This document shows positions 24,546 through 32,670 of a stretch of 64,000 nucleotides of DNA, one piece after another. Every line of letters begins with the position of its first letter. The first letter of the stretch is position 1. The notes under the pieces were generated by a model. It was not told the DNA's origin and made no database searches. It saw nothing but the letters and a program-made list of their open reading frames with translations. The DNA is from Nitrospirota bacterium (GTDB lineage Bacteria > Nitrospirota > Thermodesulfovibrionia > Thermodesulfovibrionales > JdFR-88), in assembly GCA_021789215.1 (NCBI GenBank), contig JAJYJS010000004.1, positions 62,001 to 126,000 of the forward strand, given 5' to 3'. The translations under genes and the position numbers were made by a program.

Positions 24546-25541
24546 ATGTTCCAGACCATCTGGTTCATTCTATGGGGTGTCCTTTGGGCCGTGTATTTTG
24601 CGCTCGATGGGTTTGACCTTGGCATAGGGGTCCTCCGCCCGGCCATAGGCAAAACGGATGAGGAGAAAAGGCAGATACTCTCCAGCATAAGTCCGCTCTG
24701 GAACGGCAACGAAGTTTGGCTCATAACGGCAGGCGGAGCGACTTTCGCGGCGTTTCCGGTGACATACGCCCTCATGTTCAGTTATCTGTATACCCCCCTG
24801 CTCCTGATATTGTTTTCGCTCATACTGAGGGGGGTGGCGGTGGAGTTCATCGGGAAATCGGAAAAGCCCCAGTGGCAAAGCGGCTGGTCCGCCGCATTGT
24901 TTTTGGGCAGCCTCGCCCCGGCCCTGCTCTTTGGCGTCGCATTCGGCAACATCTTCCAGGGACTGCCGATGGATGCCCAGGGCTATCATGGTTCTCTCCT
25001 CATGCTCCTGAACCAGTACGGCATACTGACGGGCGCCCTGTTTGTGCTGATGTTCCTTGTTCATGGCGCACTCTGGCTTTCCATGAGGACGGAGGGCGGG
25101 ATTTCGCGCAAGGCAGCAGGGGTCGCGGGAAGGCTCTGGTATCCGCTCCTCGCGGCAACACTCCTTTTCCTGATAGACACGGCCTTTGCCACAAACCTTT
25201 ACGCCAATTACCTGCGTTATCCCGCTTTGCTGATATTGCCGCTTGCTGCCGCCATCTCCCTGCTTGCGATAAAGCTCTTCCAGCTTAAAGAGCGGCATGC
25301 AAAGGCTTTTTACGCCTCTCTCGCATTCATCCTCACGCTTGTGCTGACGGGAGTGGGGGGGCTTTACCCGGAGCTTATCCCTTCCAGCATCGACCCCGCA
25401 TACGGGCTCAATATCAACAACTCTTCCTCAAGCGTCTACACGCTCAGGATAATGACCATAGTTGCCGTTCTTTTTGTCCCGGTTGTAATCGCCTACCAGG
25501 CCTGGGTCTACCGGGTGTTCGGGCGTAAAACCGGGCAATAG
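24546..25541 (+). CDS. cydB: Cytochrome bd ubiquinol oxidase subunit II
   Basis: CydB (331 aa) is the second integral subunit. Its N-terminus MFQTIWFILWGVLWAVYFALDGFDLGIGVL is the classic CydB start, with ALDGFDLG conserved. The WNGNEVWLI segment follows and about eight membrane helices are apparent. It ends with a YQAWVYRVF tail. Translation starts 16 nt after cydA, one operon. No cydX small subunit was recognised downstream. Confidence 0.95.
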   Translation: MFQTIWFILWGVLWAVYFALDGFDLGIGVLRPAIGKTDEEKRQILSSISPLWNGNEVWLITAGGATFAAFPVTYALMFSYLYTPLLLILFSLILRGVAVEFIGKSEKPQWQSGWSAALFLGSLAPALLFGVAFGNIFQGLPMDAQGYHGSLLMLLNQYGILTGALFVLMFLVHGALWLSMRTEGGISRKAAGVAGRLWYPLLAATLLFLIDTAFATNLYANYLRYPALLILPLAAAISLLAIKLFQLKERHAKAFYASLAFILTLVLTGVGGLYPELIPSSIDPAYGLNINNSSSSVYTLRIMTIVAVLFVPVVIAYQAWVYRVFGRKTGQ

Positions 25542-25645
25542 CCCGGCAAAAAAACGCCAGCCTGCCCCGATTGCCGTCTTATTTGACAACTTTTTTATTT
25601 AAGGTAAACATTTTTACAGGAGGGGGAGTGGAAAGGAGAGCACGC

Positions 25646-25930
25646 ATGGCGACATATGTTATCCTTAGTACTCTGACCGATGAGGGAAGGAAGACGCTGA
25701 AGAACAACCCTCACAGGGTAATGGAAGTGAACAAGGAACTGGAAAGCATGGGGGTCAAGGTGAAAGAGCAGTTCGCGGTGCTGGGCCCTTACGATTTCGT
25801 CAATATCGTCGAAGCCCCGGACAACGAAACAGTCCTCAGGATGTCCGTTGAGCTTGGCTCAAGGGGAAGCGTCCAGATGGTCTCGCTTGCGGCCATCCCC
25901 ATGGAGGAATTCATAACAAAGTTCAAATAA
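25646..25930 (+). CDS. GYD-domain protein
   Basis: A 94-aa protein of the GYD family: MATYVILSTLTDEGRKTLKNNPHR and FAVLGPYDFVNIVEAPDNETVLRMSVELGSRGSVQMVSLAAIPMEEF are characteristic. The start is set at the internal ATG (MATYV) because GGAAAGGAG lies just upstream; the track start 25 codons earlier has no support. GYD proteins are small alpha/beta ferredoxin-like folds of unknown function. It lies between cydB and a TusA-like gene; the three may be linked to redox or sulfur metabolism, but this is context only. Confidence 0.85.
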   Translation: MATYVILSTLTDEGRKTLKNNPHRVMEVNKELESMGVKVKEQFAVLGPYDFVNIVEAPDNETVLRMSVELGSRGSVQMVSLAAIPMEEFITKFK

Positions 25931-25971
25931 TAAAAAGTCCCCCTCCAGAAAAGATAAAAACGGGAAGGAAG

Positions 25972-26205
25972 ATGGCCGGAAAAAAGACCGAAACACTGGA
26001 TGTGAGCAGGCTCGCCTGCCCCGTCAACGTGCTCCAGACCAAGAAGATGCTGAACGGGATGCCCCCCGGAAAGCTGCTTGAGGTAATAACAACGGATGAA
26101 TACGAGATGGATATGGTCTCTTTCTTCAAGCGCACAGGCCACAAGCTGGTCGGCACGAGCAGGAAGGCAGGCAAGGTCTACCTGATGGTGAGGAAGACAG
26201 AGTAA
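25972..26205 (+). CDS. TusA-family sulfur carrier protein
   Basis: A 77-aa TusA-like protein: LDVSRLACPVNVLQTKKMLNGMPPGKLLEVITTDE followed by the FFKRTGHKLVGTS second half. The conserved catalytic Cys of the CPxP motif is present (Cys17 in ACPVN), but the second Pro is replaced by Asn. TusA proteins carry persulfide sulfur for tRNA thiolation, molybdopterin synthesis or dissimilatory sulfur oxidation. With no tusBCD or dsrE-like partner here, the pathway is open. Upstream is the GYD gene, 41 nt away. Confidence 0.88.
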   Translation: MAGKKTETLDVSRLACPVNVLQTKKMLNGMPPGKLLEVITTDEYEMDMVSFFKRTGHKLVGTSRKAGKVYLMVRKTE

Positions 26206-26221
26206 TCTCCCTTAAAATAAT

Positions 26222-28138
26222 TTACCTGAACCCCTTTATGGCGGATGCGGCCTCTTCGGGGTCGTGCAGGACGGTCTCCCTGAGGCGCTTGAACCTTATC
26301 ATCTTTTCCTTGTCAAACCCTGCCGATTCCCTTTGAAGCCTCTCAAGCCCCTTCGCGCTTTCATCCGAAAGCCCAAGCATGCGCCTGTATTTGGCCGGGT
26401 CCGTCTTTATGGAAAAATCCCCTGGGGCCTTCCATTTGTCCCTGAAGTAAAGCCATGACGCGAAATCGCCTATCTTGTAACCGTCAAGCAGTTTTATCGG
26501 GGTTGTATTATGGAGCCCCTCTATCCTGAGCCCTTTTGCATCGGCCACTATCCTGTGTGTGCCATTAAACGGCTCCGCGCCCTGATTGTCCATGAACTGC
26601 CACGTGGACACCGACACCTGGCTCTTTCCTCCGTGGCAGCTCTTGCAGCTCCTGGCCTTGCCGAAGGGATGCGCCGCCTGTTCTATCTCAAGCCAGAGCA
26701 GGTGCTTGTTGTCACTGGGCGTGTTGTCTATGGTGCCCACTATGTAATAGGCGTCCCTGGTCTGCCCGTCCGGCCAGCGGAACATGATTCCAGGCGAAGA
26801 AGGGACGTCTTTCCTGAAATTCGAAAGGCTGTGCGGCCATATCTTGACCGGCATCCACTGCCCCTTCTGGTCTTTCATGATGATGGGCGGGCTTTGAATG
26901 CCGTAATAAAGCGAATACTTATTGAACGGGTTGGGTTTCTCAGCAACGTAGCCCGGCCCCCAAATGGTGAGCTGGTAGCCTCTCAACTGGGTGATATGGC
27001 AGGCCGCGCAGTCCAGTTTCCTGTGGACGCTCCTTGCGAGCGCGTCCTCGGCCTCTATGTGGCAGTCCTGGCAGGTGGCCTTCCGCATCATGTCTCCCAT
27101 GCCAGCCGGGCCCTGGAGGTGGCAGTCCACGCAGAGGATGCCCTTTTTGTAATGCACGTCCGGTTTCATGCCCTCCGGGATGGAGTAGTCGCCACCGATG
27201 TATGTCTCCCCCCTTCTGCTCTGCATGGCCCCCGGATGGCAGATGCTCGTGCCCCTGCCGTAGCCTCCGCACGATTCGGGGAGCGGCCGCCTCACGAAGC
27301 GGTGGGCACCCAGCTTCCTGTCCGGCGCGTAGTGGCAGTCCAGGCAGCCCGCGTGGCAGATATTGCAGAACTTCTGTTTGTCTTCGGCCTGCGCCTTTGA
27401 AAAAGGGACATTTACCTCGTCCATTATCTTTCTGGTGTTACTGTAATCAAATCCGGCGCTGTCAAGCTCCCTGGTGGCTGGAAGGTCGGCGAATGACGGG
27501 CCGCAGTTGTGCGGGCCATAGGGCCGAAGCCAGGTCTTCATTGTGCGCTGCCGGAAGTTCCTGCCCATTATGCTGGTCCTGAACTGCGCCAGTTCCTGAG
27601 GGTGGCAGTCCGGCTTGCCGCATGTCTTTGCCGCAATAGCGGGGTCGAAATTGAAGGTCCTGGGGTTCCTGTCCTGCCACAGGAGGTTCCTCACCTCTGG
27701 CAGGACGTATCCGTCTGGCCCCTTTGGGAGCATCTCCCGTATATGGTCGCTGCCGGTTGGGACAAGCGCCTTCTTGTAAAGCGCGGCACGGTTCAGCACC
27801 TCTCCGGCCTCGCTGATGAACATCGCCTTGAGCATCCCCTTATGCGCCTCGTCTGGGTCTTTCGCCCTCCCGTTTCCCAGATGGCAGTCCCGGCAGGTCA
27901 CGTTAGGGTGGTTGCTCTCCTTCTCCACCATCCCGGGAGTGACATAAAGCTCCGGGTAGCCCAGCCTGGCGAGCTTTTCCCTGTCTCCGTGGCAGGCGAC
28001 GCATTCCGCGCTTGAATCAAGCCACGCCCTGTAAGCCAGCAAGGGGACAACGATAAGGAATTGGCATAAAACGATAACCAGGAACGTTTTGCTTGTAAAA
28101 ATACGTTCCAGAGGACCAGTGCCGGATAACTTTCGCAT
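26222..28138 (-). CDS. Membrane-anchored multiheme cytochrome c, about 8-10 hemes
   Basis: A 638-aa cytochrome with an N-terminal membrane anchor (TFLVIVLCQFLIVVPLLAYRAW, about 14-35). Eight standard CxxCH heme sites are visible (CVACH, CRDCH, CNICH, CLDCH, CVDCH, CQDCH, CAACH, CKSCH). Two expanded candidates are CGKPDCH (CX4CH) and CGGYGRGTSICH (CX9CH). Heme sites fall across the protein, leaving a C-terminal region from about residue 530 without hemes. It probably moves electrons between the quinone pool and periplasmic acceptors, or is itself a reductase. I cannot assign it to a named family. It diverges from the SBBP gene. Confidence 0.85.
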   Translation of the reverse strand: MRKLSGTGPLERIFTSKTFLVIVLCQFLIVVPLLAYRAWLDSSAECVACHGDREKLARLGYPELYVTPGMVEKESNHPNVTCRDCHLGNGRAKDPDEAHKGMLKAMFISEAGEVLNRAALYKKALVPTGSDHIREMLPKGPDGYVLPEVRNLLWQDRNPRTFNFDPAIAAKTCGKPDCHPQELAQFRTSIMGRNFRQRTMKTWLRPYGPHNCGPSFADLPATRELDSAGFDYSNTRKIMDEVNVPFSKAQAEDKQKFCNICHAGCLDCHYAPDRKLGAHRFVRRPLPESCGGYGRGTSICHPGAMQSRRGETYIGGDYSIPEGMKPDVHYKKGILCVDCHLQGPAGMGDMMRKATCQDCHIEAEDALARSVHRKLDCAACHITQLRGYQLTIWGPGYVAEKPNPFNKYSLYYGIQSPPIIMKDQKGQWMPVKIWPHSLSNFRKDVPSSPGIMFRWPDGQTRDAYYIVGTIDNTPSDNKHLLWLEIEQAAHPFGKARSCKSCHGGKSQVSVSTWQFMDNQGAEPFNGTHRIVADAKGLRIEGLHNTTPIKLLDGYKIGDFASWLYFRDKWKAPGDFSIKTDPAKYRRMLGLSDESAKGLERLQRESAGFDKEKMIRFKRLRETVLHDPEEAASAIKGFR

Positions 28139-28274
28139 AAGGTTTATTTAACCATAAACGCCCGGACCTGGACAAATCCGGGGCTTTGTTGCCCAACCCC
28201 CCTTTTTAATCTACAATTTGCTTAACCGGCGGCATCTTTACGCTTTTTTTTCAATGCGAAAACGGGAGGGGACG

Positions 28275-30887
28275 ATGGGAAAATTTTTCTTCTCGGGAAA
28301 GAAAAAAAACCTGTTTTGTTTCATTTTTCTGGTTTTCATATCGCTTTCCGGCGCGGCATATCTTCTGGTCAAGAACCTGTCTCATCTCAATTTGAAGGGC
28401 CGGCCCCTGGAGCGGCAGAAGGCACAAGCGCCCACAAAAGCGGTTTTTTCACCGGCAGGGTTTTTCTTCACGGGTTTTGAGCCCAATATGGGTCAGACCG
28501 TCCAGCCGGTAAAATTTCTGATGAGGGGGAACGGCTATAACCTGTTCCTGACCCCTGACGAGGCGGTGTTCGCCTTCTTTAAAAAAACGAAAGCAGGACG
28601 GGTTTTTCCCGGCTCCGGCGTCATCCGGATGAGCTTCGAGGGGGCGAAAAAAAAGGCAAGTATCGCGGGAGCAGGCGAACTCTCCGGGAAAACCAGTTAC
28701 TTCATTGGAAGGGACAAGGAGAAATGGCTCTCCGGCATACCGCTCTTTTCGGATGTGGTTTACAACGGCATTTACCGGGATATCGACCTTGTCTTTCATT
28801 CGGGCAAAAAAAGGCTTGAATACGACTTCGTGGTCCATCCGGGGGCAGATCCGGGGGACATCGCGCTCCGGCTTGAAGGCGCAAAGGCCGTAAACATGGA
28901 CGGGAAAGGCGACCTGGCCATCTCCGGCAGCGCCGGGGAAAAAATGGTCTTTATCAAGCCGGAGGTGTATGAGGAGGCCCGCGGCGTCAAAAAGAAGGTA
29001 GAGGGACATTTTATTATTGAAGGAGATACAATCGGCTTCAGGGTGGCGGGCTATGACCGCAGGAAAACGCTGGTAATAGACCCCTCCATCGCCTACTCCA
29101 CCTTCCTTGGCGGCAGCCAGAACGACGAGGGGCACGGGATAAGGGTGGACGCGCAGGGGAACGTCTTTGTAACGGGGTTCACGATGTCGCCCGATTTCCC
29201 CACGAAGGCCCCGGAGCAGCCGGTGTGGGGCGGGGGGACTTCCACCGGGGACGTGTTTGTCACAAAACTTAACACGGCTGGAAACGCATTGATTTACTCC
29301 ACCTTCATTGGCGGAGCGTCCGATGACGCGGGCAAGGCGATTGAGATAGACCCTGCCGGAGAAGCATATATAACCGGGGTTACAGCCTCCAGCAATTTCC
29401 CCGTGCTCACCCCGTTCCAGGGCACGCTCAAAGGGGCGAGCAACGCCTTTATCGTAAAGCTCTCGGCAAGCGGCACACAGCTTTTGTATGCAAGTTATCT
29501 GGGCGGCGGGAGCACCGACGAAGGGGAAGACATTGCGCTGGACCCCTCCGGCAATATCTATATAACAGGTTTCACCAGTTCAGCCGATTTCCCCCTGCTC
29601 AAGCCTGTAAAGGCCAGTATAGGCGGGGCTTACGACGCATTCATAACGAAGCTGGACCCCACCGGGCGCAAGCTCATCTACTCGACCTTTCTTGGCGGCG
29701 GCAGCAATGACGAAGGCATGGGCATAAAGGCTGACGCAAACGGCGATGCCTATGTTACAGGTGCGACGGCATCCAGCGATTTCATGACCGTAAATCCGGA
29801 GCAGGCCAGTTTAGCCGGGAGCACGAACGCCTTCCTGTCCAAGTTCGACCCGAACGGCGTGCTCTTGTTTTCCACTTATCACGGGGGGGCGGCAGCAGAC
29901 GCCGGGACGGCCATTGCCCTGGATTCAAGCGAAAACGCGTATATAACCGGAAGCACCACCTCTCCGGATTTCCCTGTGCTGGGCCCGGTACGGTCTTACA
30001 GCGGCGCAAACGACGCCTTCGTAAGCAAATTCAGCCCGCAAGGCCGGATAATCTACTCCACATTTCTGGGCGGGAGCGCTGACGACTTCGGATACGGCAT
30101 AGCGGTCGACATCTTCGGAAACACCTACGTGGCGGGACAGACGATTTCTTCGGACTTTCCGTTAGTCAACCCCGTCCAGACGCTGAAGCCTGGCCAAAAC
30201 GCATTCCTGACCGAAATAAACTCAACCGGAACGGCCTTCGTATTCTCCACATTCCTGGGCGGAGGCGGCAACGACGCCGGGTTCGCGGTCATAACGGACG
30301 GATCCGGCTCGGCCTATCTCACCGGACGGACGAATTCACCCGATTTCGCCACCGTCAATTCCATCCAGCCCTATACCGGCGGATATGACGCATTTGTTGC
30401 AAAGATCCGGAGCGCGGCAAACCAGCCCCCCTCGCCTCCGGTGCTTGTAAGCCCGGCAAGCGGCCAGACCGGGGTTGACACGACCGTGACATTCACATGG
30501 GAAAAATCGACCGACCCCGATGGAGACCCCGTGACCTATAACTTCTTCCTCTGCACAAACCCGGACTTTACGGGCTGTTCCCCCTCCGTAGTCTCAAAAA
30601 ACGGCAATGGAGGAAAAATCAGGCTTGCCTCCGTGTTATTATTAAGCATGCCGGTTGCGGGCATATTCTGGGGGAGGAAGAAGAAAAAGGCCTTGTCCTT
30701 CATCGCTCTGGCCGCTTTAGTCGTAGTGGCGGCATCATGCGGCGGAGGGCAAAAAGCCCCGCCCAACCAGGTACAGATAAAGATTACAGGGCTTGCCCAT
30801 AACACAACCTATTACTGGAAGGTTGTGGCCCTGGACGGGAAAGGAGGCTCCGCACAGAGCGAGACCCGCTCTTTCACGACCGGATGA
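28275..30887 (+). CDS. SBBP-repeat beta-propeller protein with interrupted fibronectin-like domain
   Basis: An 870-aa exported protein. The start is the ATG preceded by GGGAGGGG (MGKFFFSG), not the track start 19 codons earlier. An N-terminal hydrophobic segment (about 11-32) anchors or exports it. A DUF7948-like region (FEPNMGQTVQPVKFLMRG...) is followed by roughly nine SBBP repeats, each with a STFLGG...DEG...D..GN.Y.TG core, expected to fold as beta-propeller blades. A fibronectin type III domain comes last, split by two hydrophobic stretches separated by RKKKK; the second ends VVVAASC, like a lipobox. Overlaps the next gene by 4 nt. Confidence 0.85.
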   Translation: MGKFFFSGKKKNLFCFIFLVFISLSGAAYLLVKNLSHLNLKGRPLERQKAQAPTKAVFSPAGFFFTGFEPNMGQTVQPVKFLMRGNGYNLFLTPDEAVFAFFKKTKAGRVFPGSGVIRMSFEGAKKKASIAGAGELSGKTSYFIGRDKEKWLSGIPLFSDVVYNGIYRDIDLVFHSGKKRLEYDFVVHPGADPGDIALRLEGAKAVNMDGKGDLAISGSAGEKMVFIKPEVYEEARGVKKKVEGHFIIEGDTIGFRVAGYDRRKTLVIDPSIAYSTFLGGSQNDEGHGIRVDAQGNVFVTGFTMSPDFPTKAPEQPVWGGGTSTGDVFVTKLNTAGNALIYSTFIGGASDDAGKAIEIDPAGEAYITGVTASSNFPVLTPFQGTLKGASNAFIVKLSASGTQLLYASYLGGGSTDEGEDIALDPSGNIYITGFTSSADFPLLKPVKASIGGAYDAFITKLDPTGRKLIYSTFLGGGSNDEGMGIKADANGDAYVTGATASSDFMTVNPEQASLAGSTNAFLSKFDPNGVLLFSTYHGGAAADAGTAIALDSSENAYITGSTTSPDFPVLGPVRSYSGANDAFVSKFSPQGRIIYSTFLGGSADDFGYGIAVDIFGNTYVAGQTISSDFPLVNPVQTLKPGQNAFLTEINSTGTAFVFSTFLGGGGNDAGFAVITDGSGSAYLTGRTNSPDFATVNSIQPYTGGYDAFVAKIRSAANQPPSPPVLVSPASGQTGVDTTVTFTWEKSTDPDGDPVTYNFFLCTNPDFTGCSPSVVSKNGNGGKIRLASVLLLSMPVAGIFWGRKKKKALSFIALAALVVVAASCGGGQKAPPNQVQIKITGLAHNTTYYWKVVALDGKGGSAQSETRSFTTG

Positions 30888-31549
30888 ACCTTGAGCTTAC
30901 ACTTCTGATACTGGAGTCCGTCCTGCTTGCGTTCACGGTGGTGCTGCTCCTTTTCAGCATCAGGGAGGGCAGGAGCCGGGAAAAGCTGATACGAGGGGTG
31001 GACAAGGCCGCGAAAACGTTTACCCGGCTGGAGTATTTCCTTGCCGTAGTCGATTCCATGTCAGATGCCAAGGTTGAGATTGCCGGGCTTATAACTGGCA
31101 GGCCGCCCTCCGGGAGCGATATAAAAAGGTCGCGGGACATAATCGATGCTATAGAGAAAATGAGCAAGTCTCAGGTGCGGATAAGATACCTTCTTCCCCA
31201 GTTCCACGACAGGCTGCACATAGGATATCTGTACTCGAAAGCCGGGGCCCAGATAAGGTTCAGCACATGCCCCATCCTGCACGACCTGCGCTATATGACC
31301 GTGGATGAAGGGGTCACCATCATCGGCATACCGGAGAGCGTCGGGCAAAAGGAAGCCACAAAGAAGGGCTACAAAATAGCTTCCGAGGGGCTCAATTCCA
31401 TCCTGAAGGAGCACTTCGAGTCCTGCTGGGCGGCAGCGGTGCCCTTTGAGGAATACCTGAAAGAGGTCATAAGCCAGACAAAAGCGACCGCCAGGCATCT
31501 TTCAAAGGAGCTCAATATAGACGAGGCCGAGCTTGAGCGGTTTTATTGA
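30884..31549 (+). CDS. Membrane-anchored protein of unknown function
   Basis: A 221-aa protein with one N-terminal transmembrane helix (LTLLILESVLLAFTVVLLLF, about 5-24) and a soluble cytoplasmic-type domain. The region HDRLHIGYLYSKAGAQIRFS followed by VDEGVTIIGIPES resembles the strand layout of phospholipase-D-like folds. No HxKxxxxD motif is present, so enzymatic activity is not claimed. Its ATG overlaps the SBBP stop codon (ATGA), so it is co-translated with that protein and may act with it. It ends 5 nt before the promoter of the split tRNA-Leu. Confidence 0.7.
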   Translation: MNLELTLLILESVLLAFTVVLLLFSIREGRSREKLIRGVDKAAKTFTRLEYFLAVVDSMSDAKVEIAGLITGRPPSGSDIKRSRDIIDAIEKMSKSQVRIRYLLPQFHDRLHIGYLYSKAGAQIRFSTCPILHDLRYMTVDEGVTIIGIPESVGQKEATKKGYKIASEGLNSILKEHFESCWAAAVPFEEYLKEVISQTKATARHLSKELNIDEAELERFY

Positions 31550-31554
31550 CTGAA

Positions 31555-31584
31555 TTGACCTCCCCCCAAGCCATCATATAAAAT
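31555..31584 (+). promoter_or_regulatory. Promoter in front of the truncated tRNA-Leu
   Basis: TTGACC, an 18-nt spacer, then TAAAAT, ending 9 nt before the tRNA 5' end. The intact tRNA copy at 33624 has the same layout (TTGACG-18-TAAAAT) with unrelated flanking sequence. Confidence 0.65.
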
Positions 31585-31592
31585 CGTATTCC

Positions 31593-31633
31593 TGCCGGAG
31601 TGGCGGAACTGGCAGACGCAAGGGACTTAAAAT
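31593..31633 (+). repeat. Truncated tRNA-Leu 5' half, left end of island
   Basis: These 41 nt are identical to 33623-33663, covering the tRNA-Leu(UAA) from its first base through the anticodon loop (GGGACTTAAAAT). The copy then ends in a run of eight T and unrelated sequence. It is the left attachment-site remnant of the element between the two copies. Confidence 0.9.
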
Positions 31634-31832
31634 TTTTTTTGGGCTAATTTCGTAACTTGGCCTCTGGTCTGGATATTTAGCAAAGTACTCGATTTTTAAG
31701 GGCAAAAACCGCTTCTGTTTTTTATAGCTGTTCCCATATTTTCTGCCCTTCCGGATATTTTCCGCTACAATTCTGCTACAGTCAAAAAGGAAGGCGAGAG
31801 AACAACTGCGATTCTGATTCTGCCCATTTGCA

Positions 31833-31862
31833 TTGACAAATATACGGCATCGCCGTATATTT
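31833..31862 (+). promoter_or_regulatory. Consensus promoter overlapped by palindromic operator of the HigBA-type module
   Basis: TTGACA (31833-31838), 17-nt spacer, TATATT (31856-31861) is a near-perfect sigma-70 promoter. A perfect palindrome, arms AAATATACGGC and GCCGTATATTT around ATC (31838-31862), covers the spacer and -10. This is the expected layout for autorepression by the HTH antitoxin. The predicted start point falls at the toxin ATG (31867), so the toxin message may be leaderless. Confidence 0.8.
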
Positions 31863-31866
31863 AATT

Positions 31867-32190
31867 ATGTCATGGGAGCTTATAGAACTGCCTCCCTTTG
31901 CAGAGCTTAGGGATAAGTTGTTTTCTGATGAGGAGTTTCGGGATTTACAGATATTTTTGATCGATCAACCCAAAGCGGGCGACGTTATCCCTGAAACGGG
32001 TGGCTGCCGTAAGTTGCGTTGGGCAGCTAAAGGGAAAGGTAAGCGTGGCGGTGCGCGAGTGATCTATTTTCTCCGTATGACGGATGATCAGATTGTGCTG
32101 GTCGCCGCATACGGTAAAGGAGAACGGGACGACGTGCCGCGAGCATGGCTTAAACGAATCAAGGAGGTATTTGAACATGAGCAGAGCTAA
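31867..32190 (+). CDS. RelE/HigB-family toxin
   Basis: A 107-aa type II toxin of the RelE superfamily: an mRNA interferase that cuts mRNA on the ribosome. Typical features are the N-terminal PFAELRDKLFSDEEFRDLQIFL helices, the core GGCRKLRWAAKGKGKRGGARVIYFLR with basic residues for RNA contact, and the final beta strand IVLVAAYGKGERDDV. No Shine-Dalgarno precedes the ATG and the predicted transcription start lies at it, so initiation may be leaderless and weak. It overlaps the antitoxin gene by 14 nt. Confidence 0.88.
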   Translation: MSWELIELPPFAELRDKLFSDEEFRDLQIFLIDQPKAGDVIPETGGCRKLRWAAKGKGKRGGARVIYFLRMTDDQIVLVAAYGKGERDDVPRAWLKRIKEVFEHEQS

Positions 32191-32533
32191 AGAATCAGTC
32201 CGCCGCCTCATGGAAACTATAGATAAGGGCGGCAAAGTCGAATGGGCCCGTAAAACCCGGTTTATTCCGCAGCGCGACGGATCGCTCCGGCGGCTGGTAC
32301 AGCGCAAGGATGGAACTGTGGAGAAAGACGAGATCATTTCCGAAGATCGTATGCTGGTGGCCGAAGCCCGCGCAAAGACTGGCCTGTCCCAGGATAAATT
32401 CGCGGCGCTGCTCGGAATTTCCGCACGCACCCTCCGCGATTGGGAGCAAGGCCGTAGAACACCTTCGGGAGCCGCCAAAACACTTCTCCAAATAGCGGCG
32501 AAACATCCCGACGTGCTTCAGGAAGTGGTCTGA
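32177..32533 (+). CDS. HTH-type antitoxin (HigA-like)
   Basis: A 118-aa antitoxin-repressor. The C-terminal XRE helix-turn-helix reads RAKTGLSQDKFAALLGISARTLRDWEQGRRTPSGAAKTLL (about 60-100). The N-terminal half is basic and probably wraps the toxin. The start is the internal ATG (MSRAKESV), which has a perfect AAGGAGGT 8 nt upstream; the track start is 31 codons too early. The strong ribosome site, against a poor one for the toxin, favours antitoxin excess. It likely binds the 25-bp palindrome upstream of the toxin. Confidence 0.88.
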   Translation: MSRAKESVRRLMETIDKGGKVEWARKTRFIPQRDGSLRRLVQRKDGTVEKDEIISEDRMLVAEARAKTGLSQDKFAALLGISARTLRDWEQGRRTPSGAAKTLLQIAAKHPDVLQEVV

Positions 32534-32616
32534 ACACCATAGGTGGTGTGTTTATGACTGTAAAGCTTGATATAGCGCCGAAGAGGTAAATTCGTTCATC
32601 TCTCATATCCATTCAG

Positions 32617-32657
32617 TTGACTCGAGAGACATTTGTGTACATAATAAAGTATACAAA
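32617..32657 (+). promoter_or_regulatory. Promoter and inverted-repeat operator of the Phd/PIN module
   Basis: TTGACT (32617-32622), 17-nt spacer, CATAAT (32640-32645). An inverted repeat TTTGTGTAC (32632-32640) and GTATACAAA (32649-32657), 8 of 9 matching, flanks the -10 region. It resembles the TGTAC-type operators bound by Phd/YefM antitoxins. Confidence 0.65.
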
Positions 32658-32670
32658 GGAGGACACGATT

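Noticed and set aside
25571-25645. Longer N-terminus for the GYD protein
   Set aside because: No Shine-Dalgarno at the early start, whereas GGAAAGGAG precedes the internal ATG where family members begin.
30884-31549. Phospholipase D-family enzyme
   Set aside because: The strand pattern is suggestive but there is no HxKxxxxD motif.
31593-31633. A second functional tRNA-Leu
   Set aside because: Sequence identity stops in the anticodon loop; the 3' half, variable arm, T-arm and acceptor 3' strand are missing.
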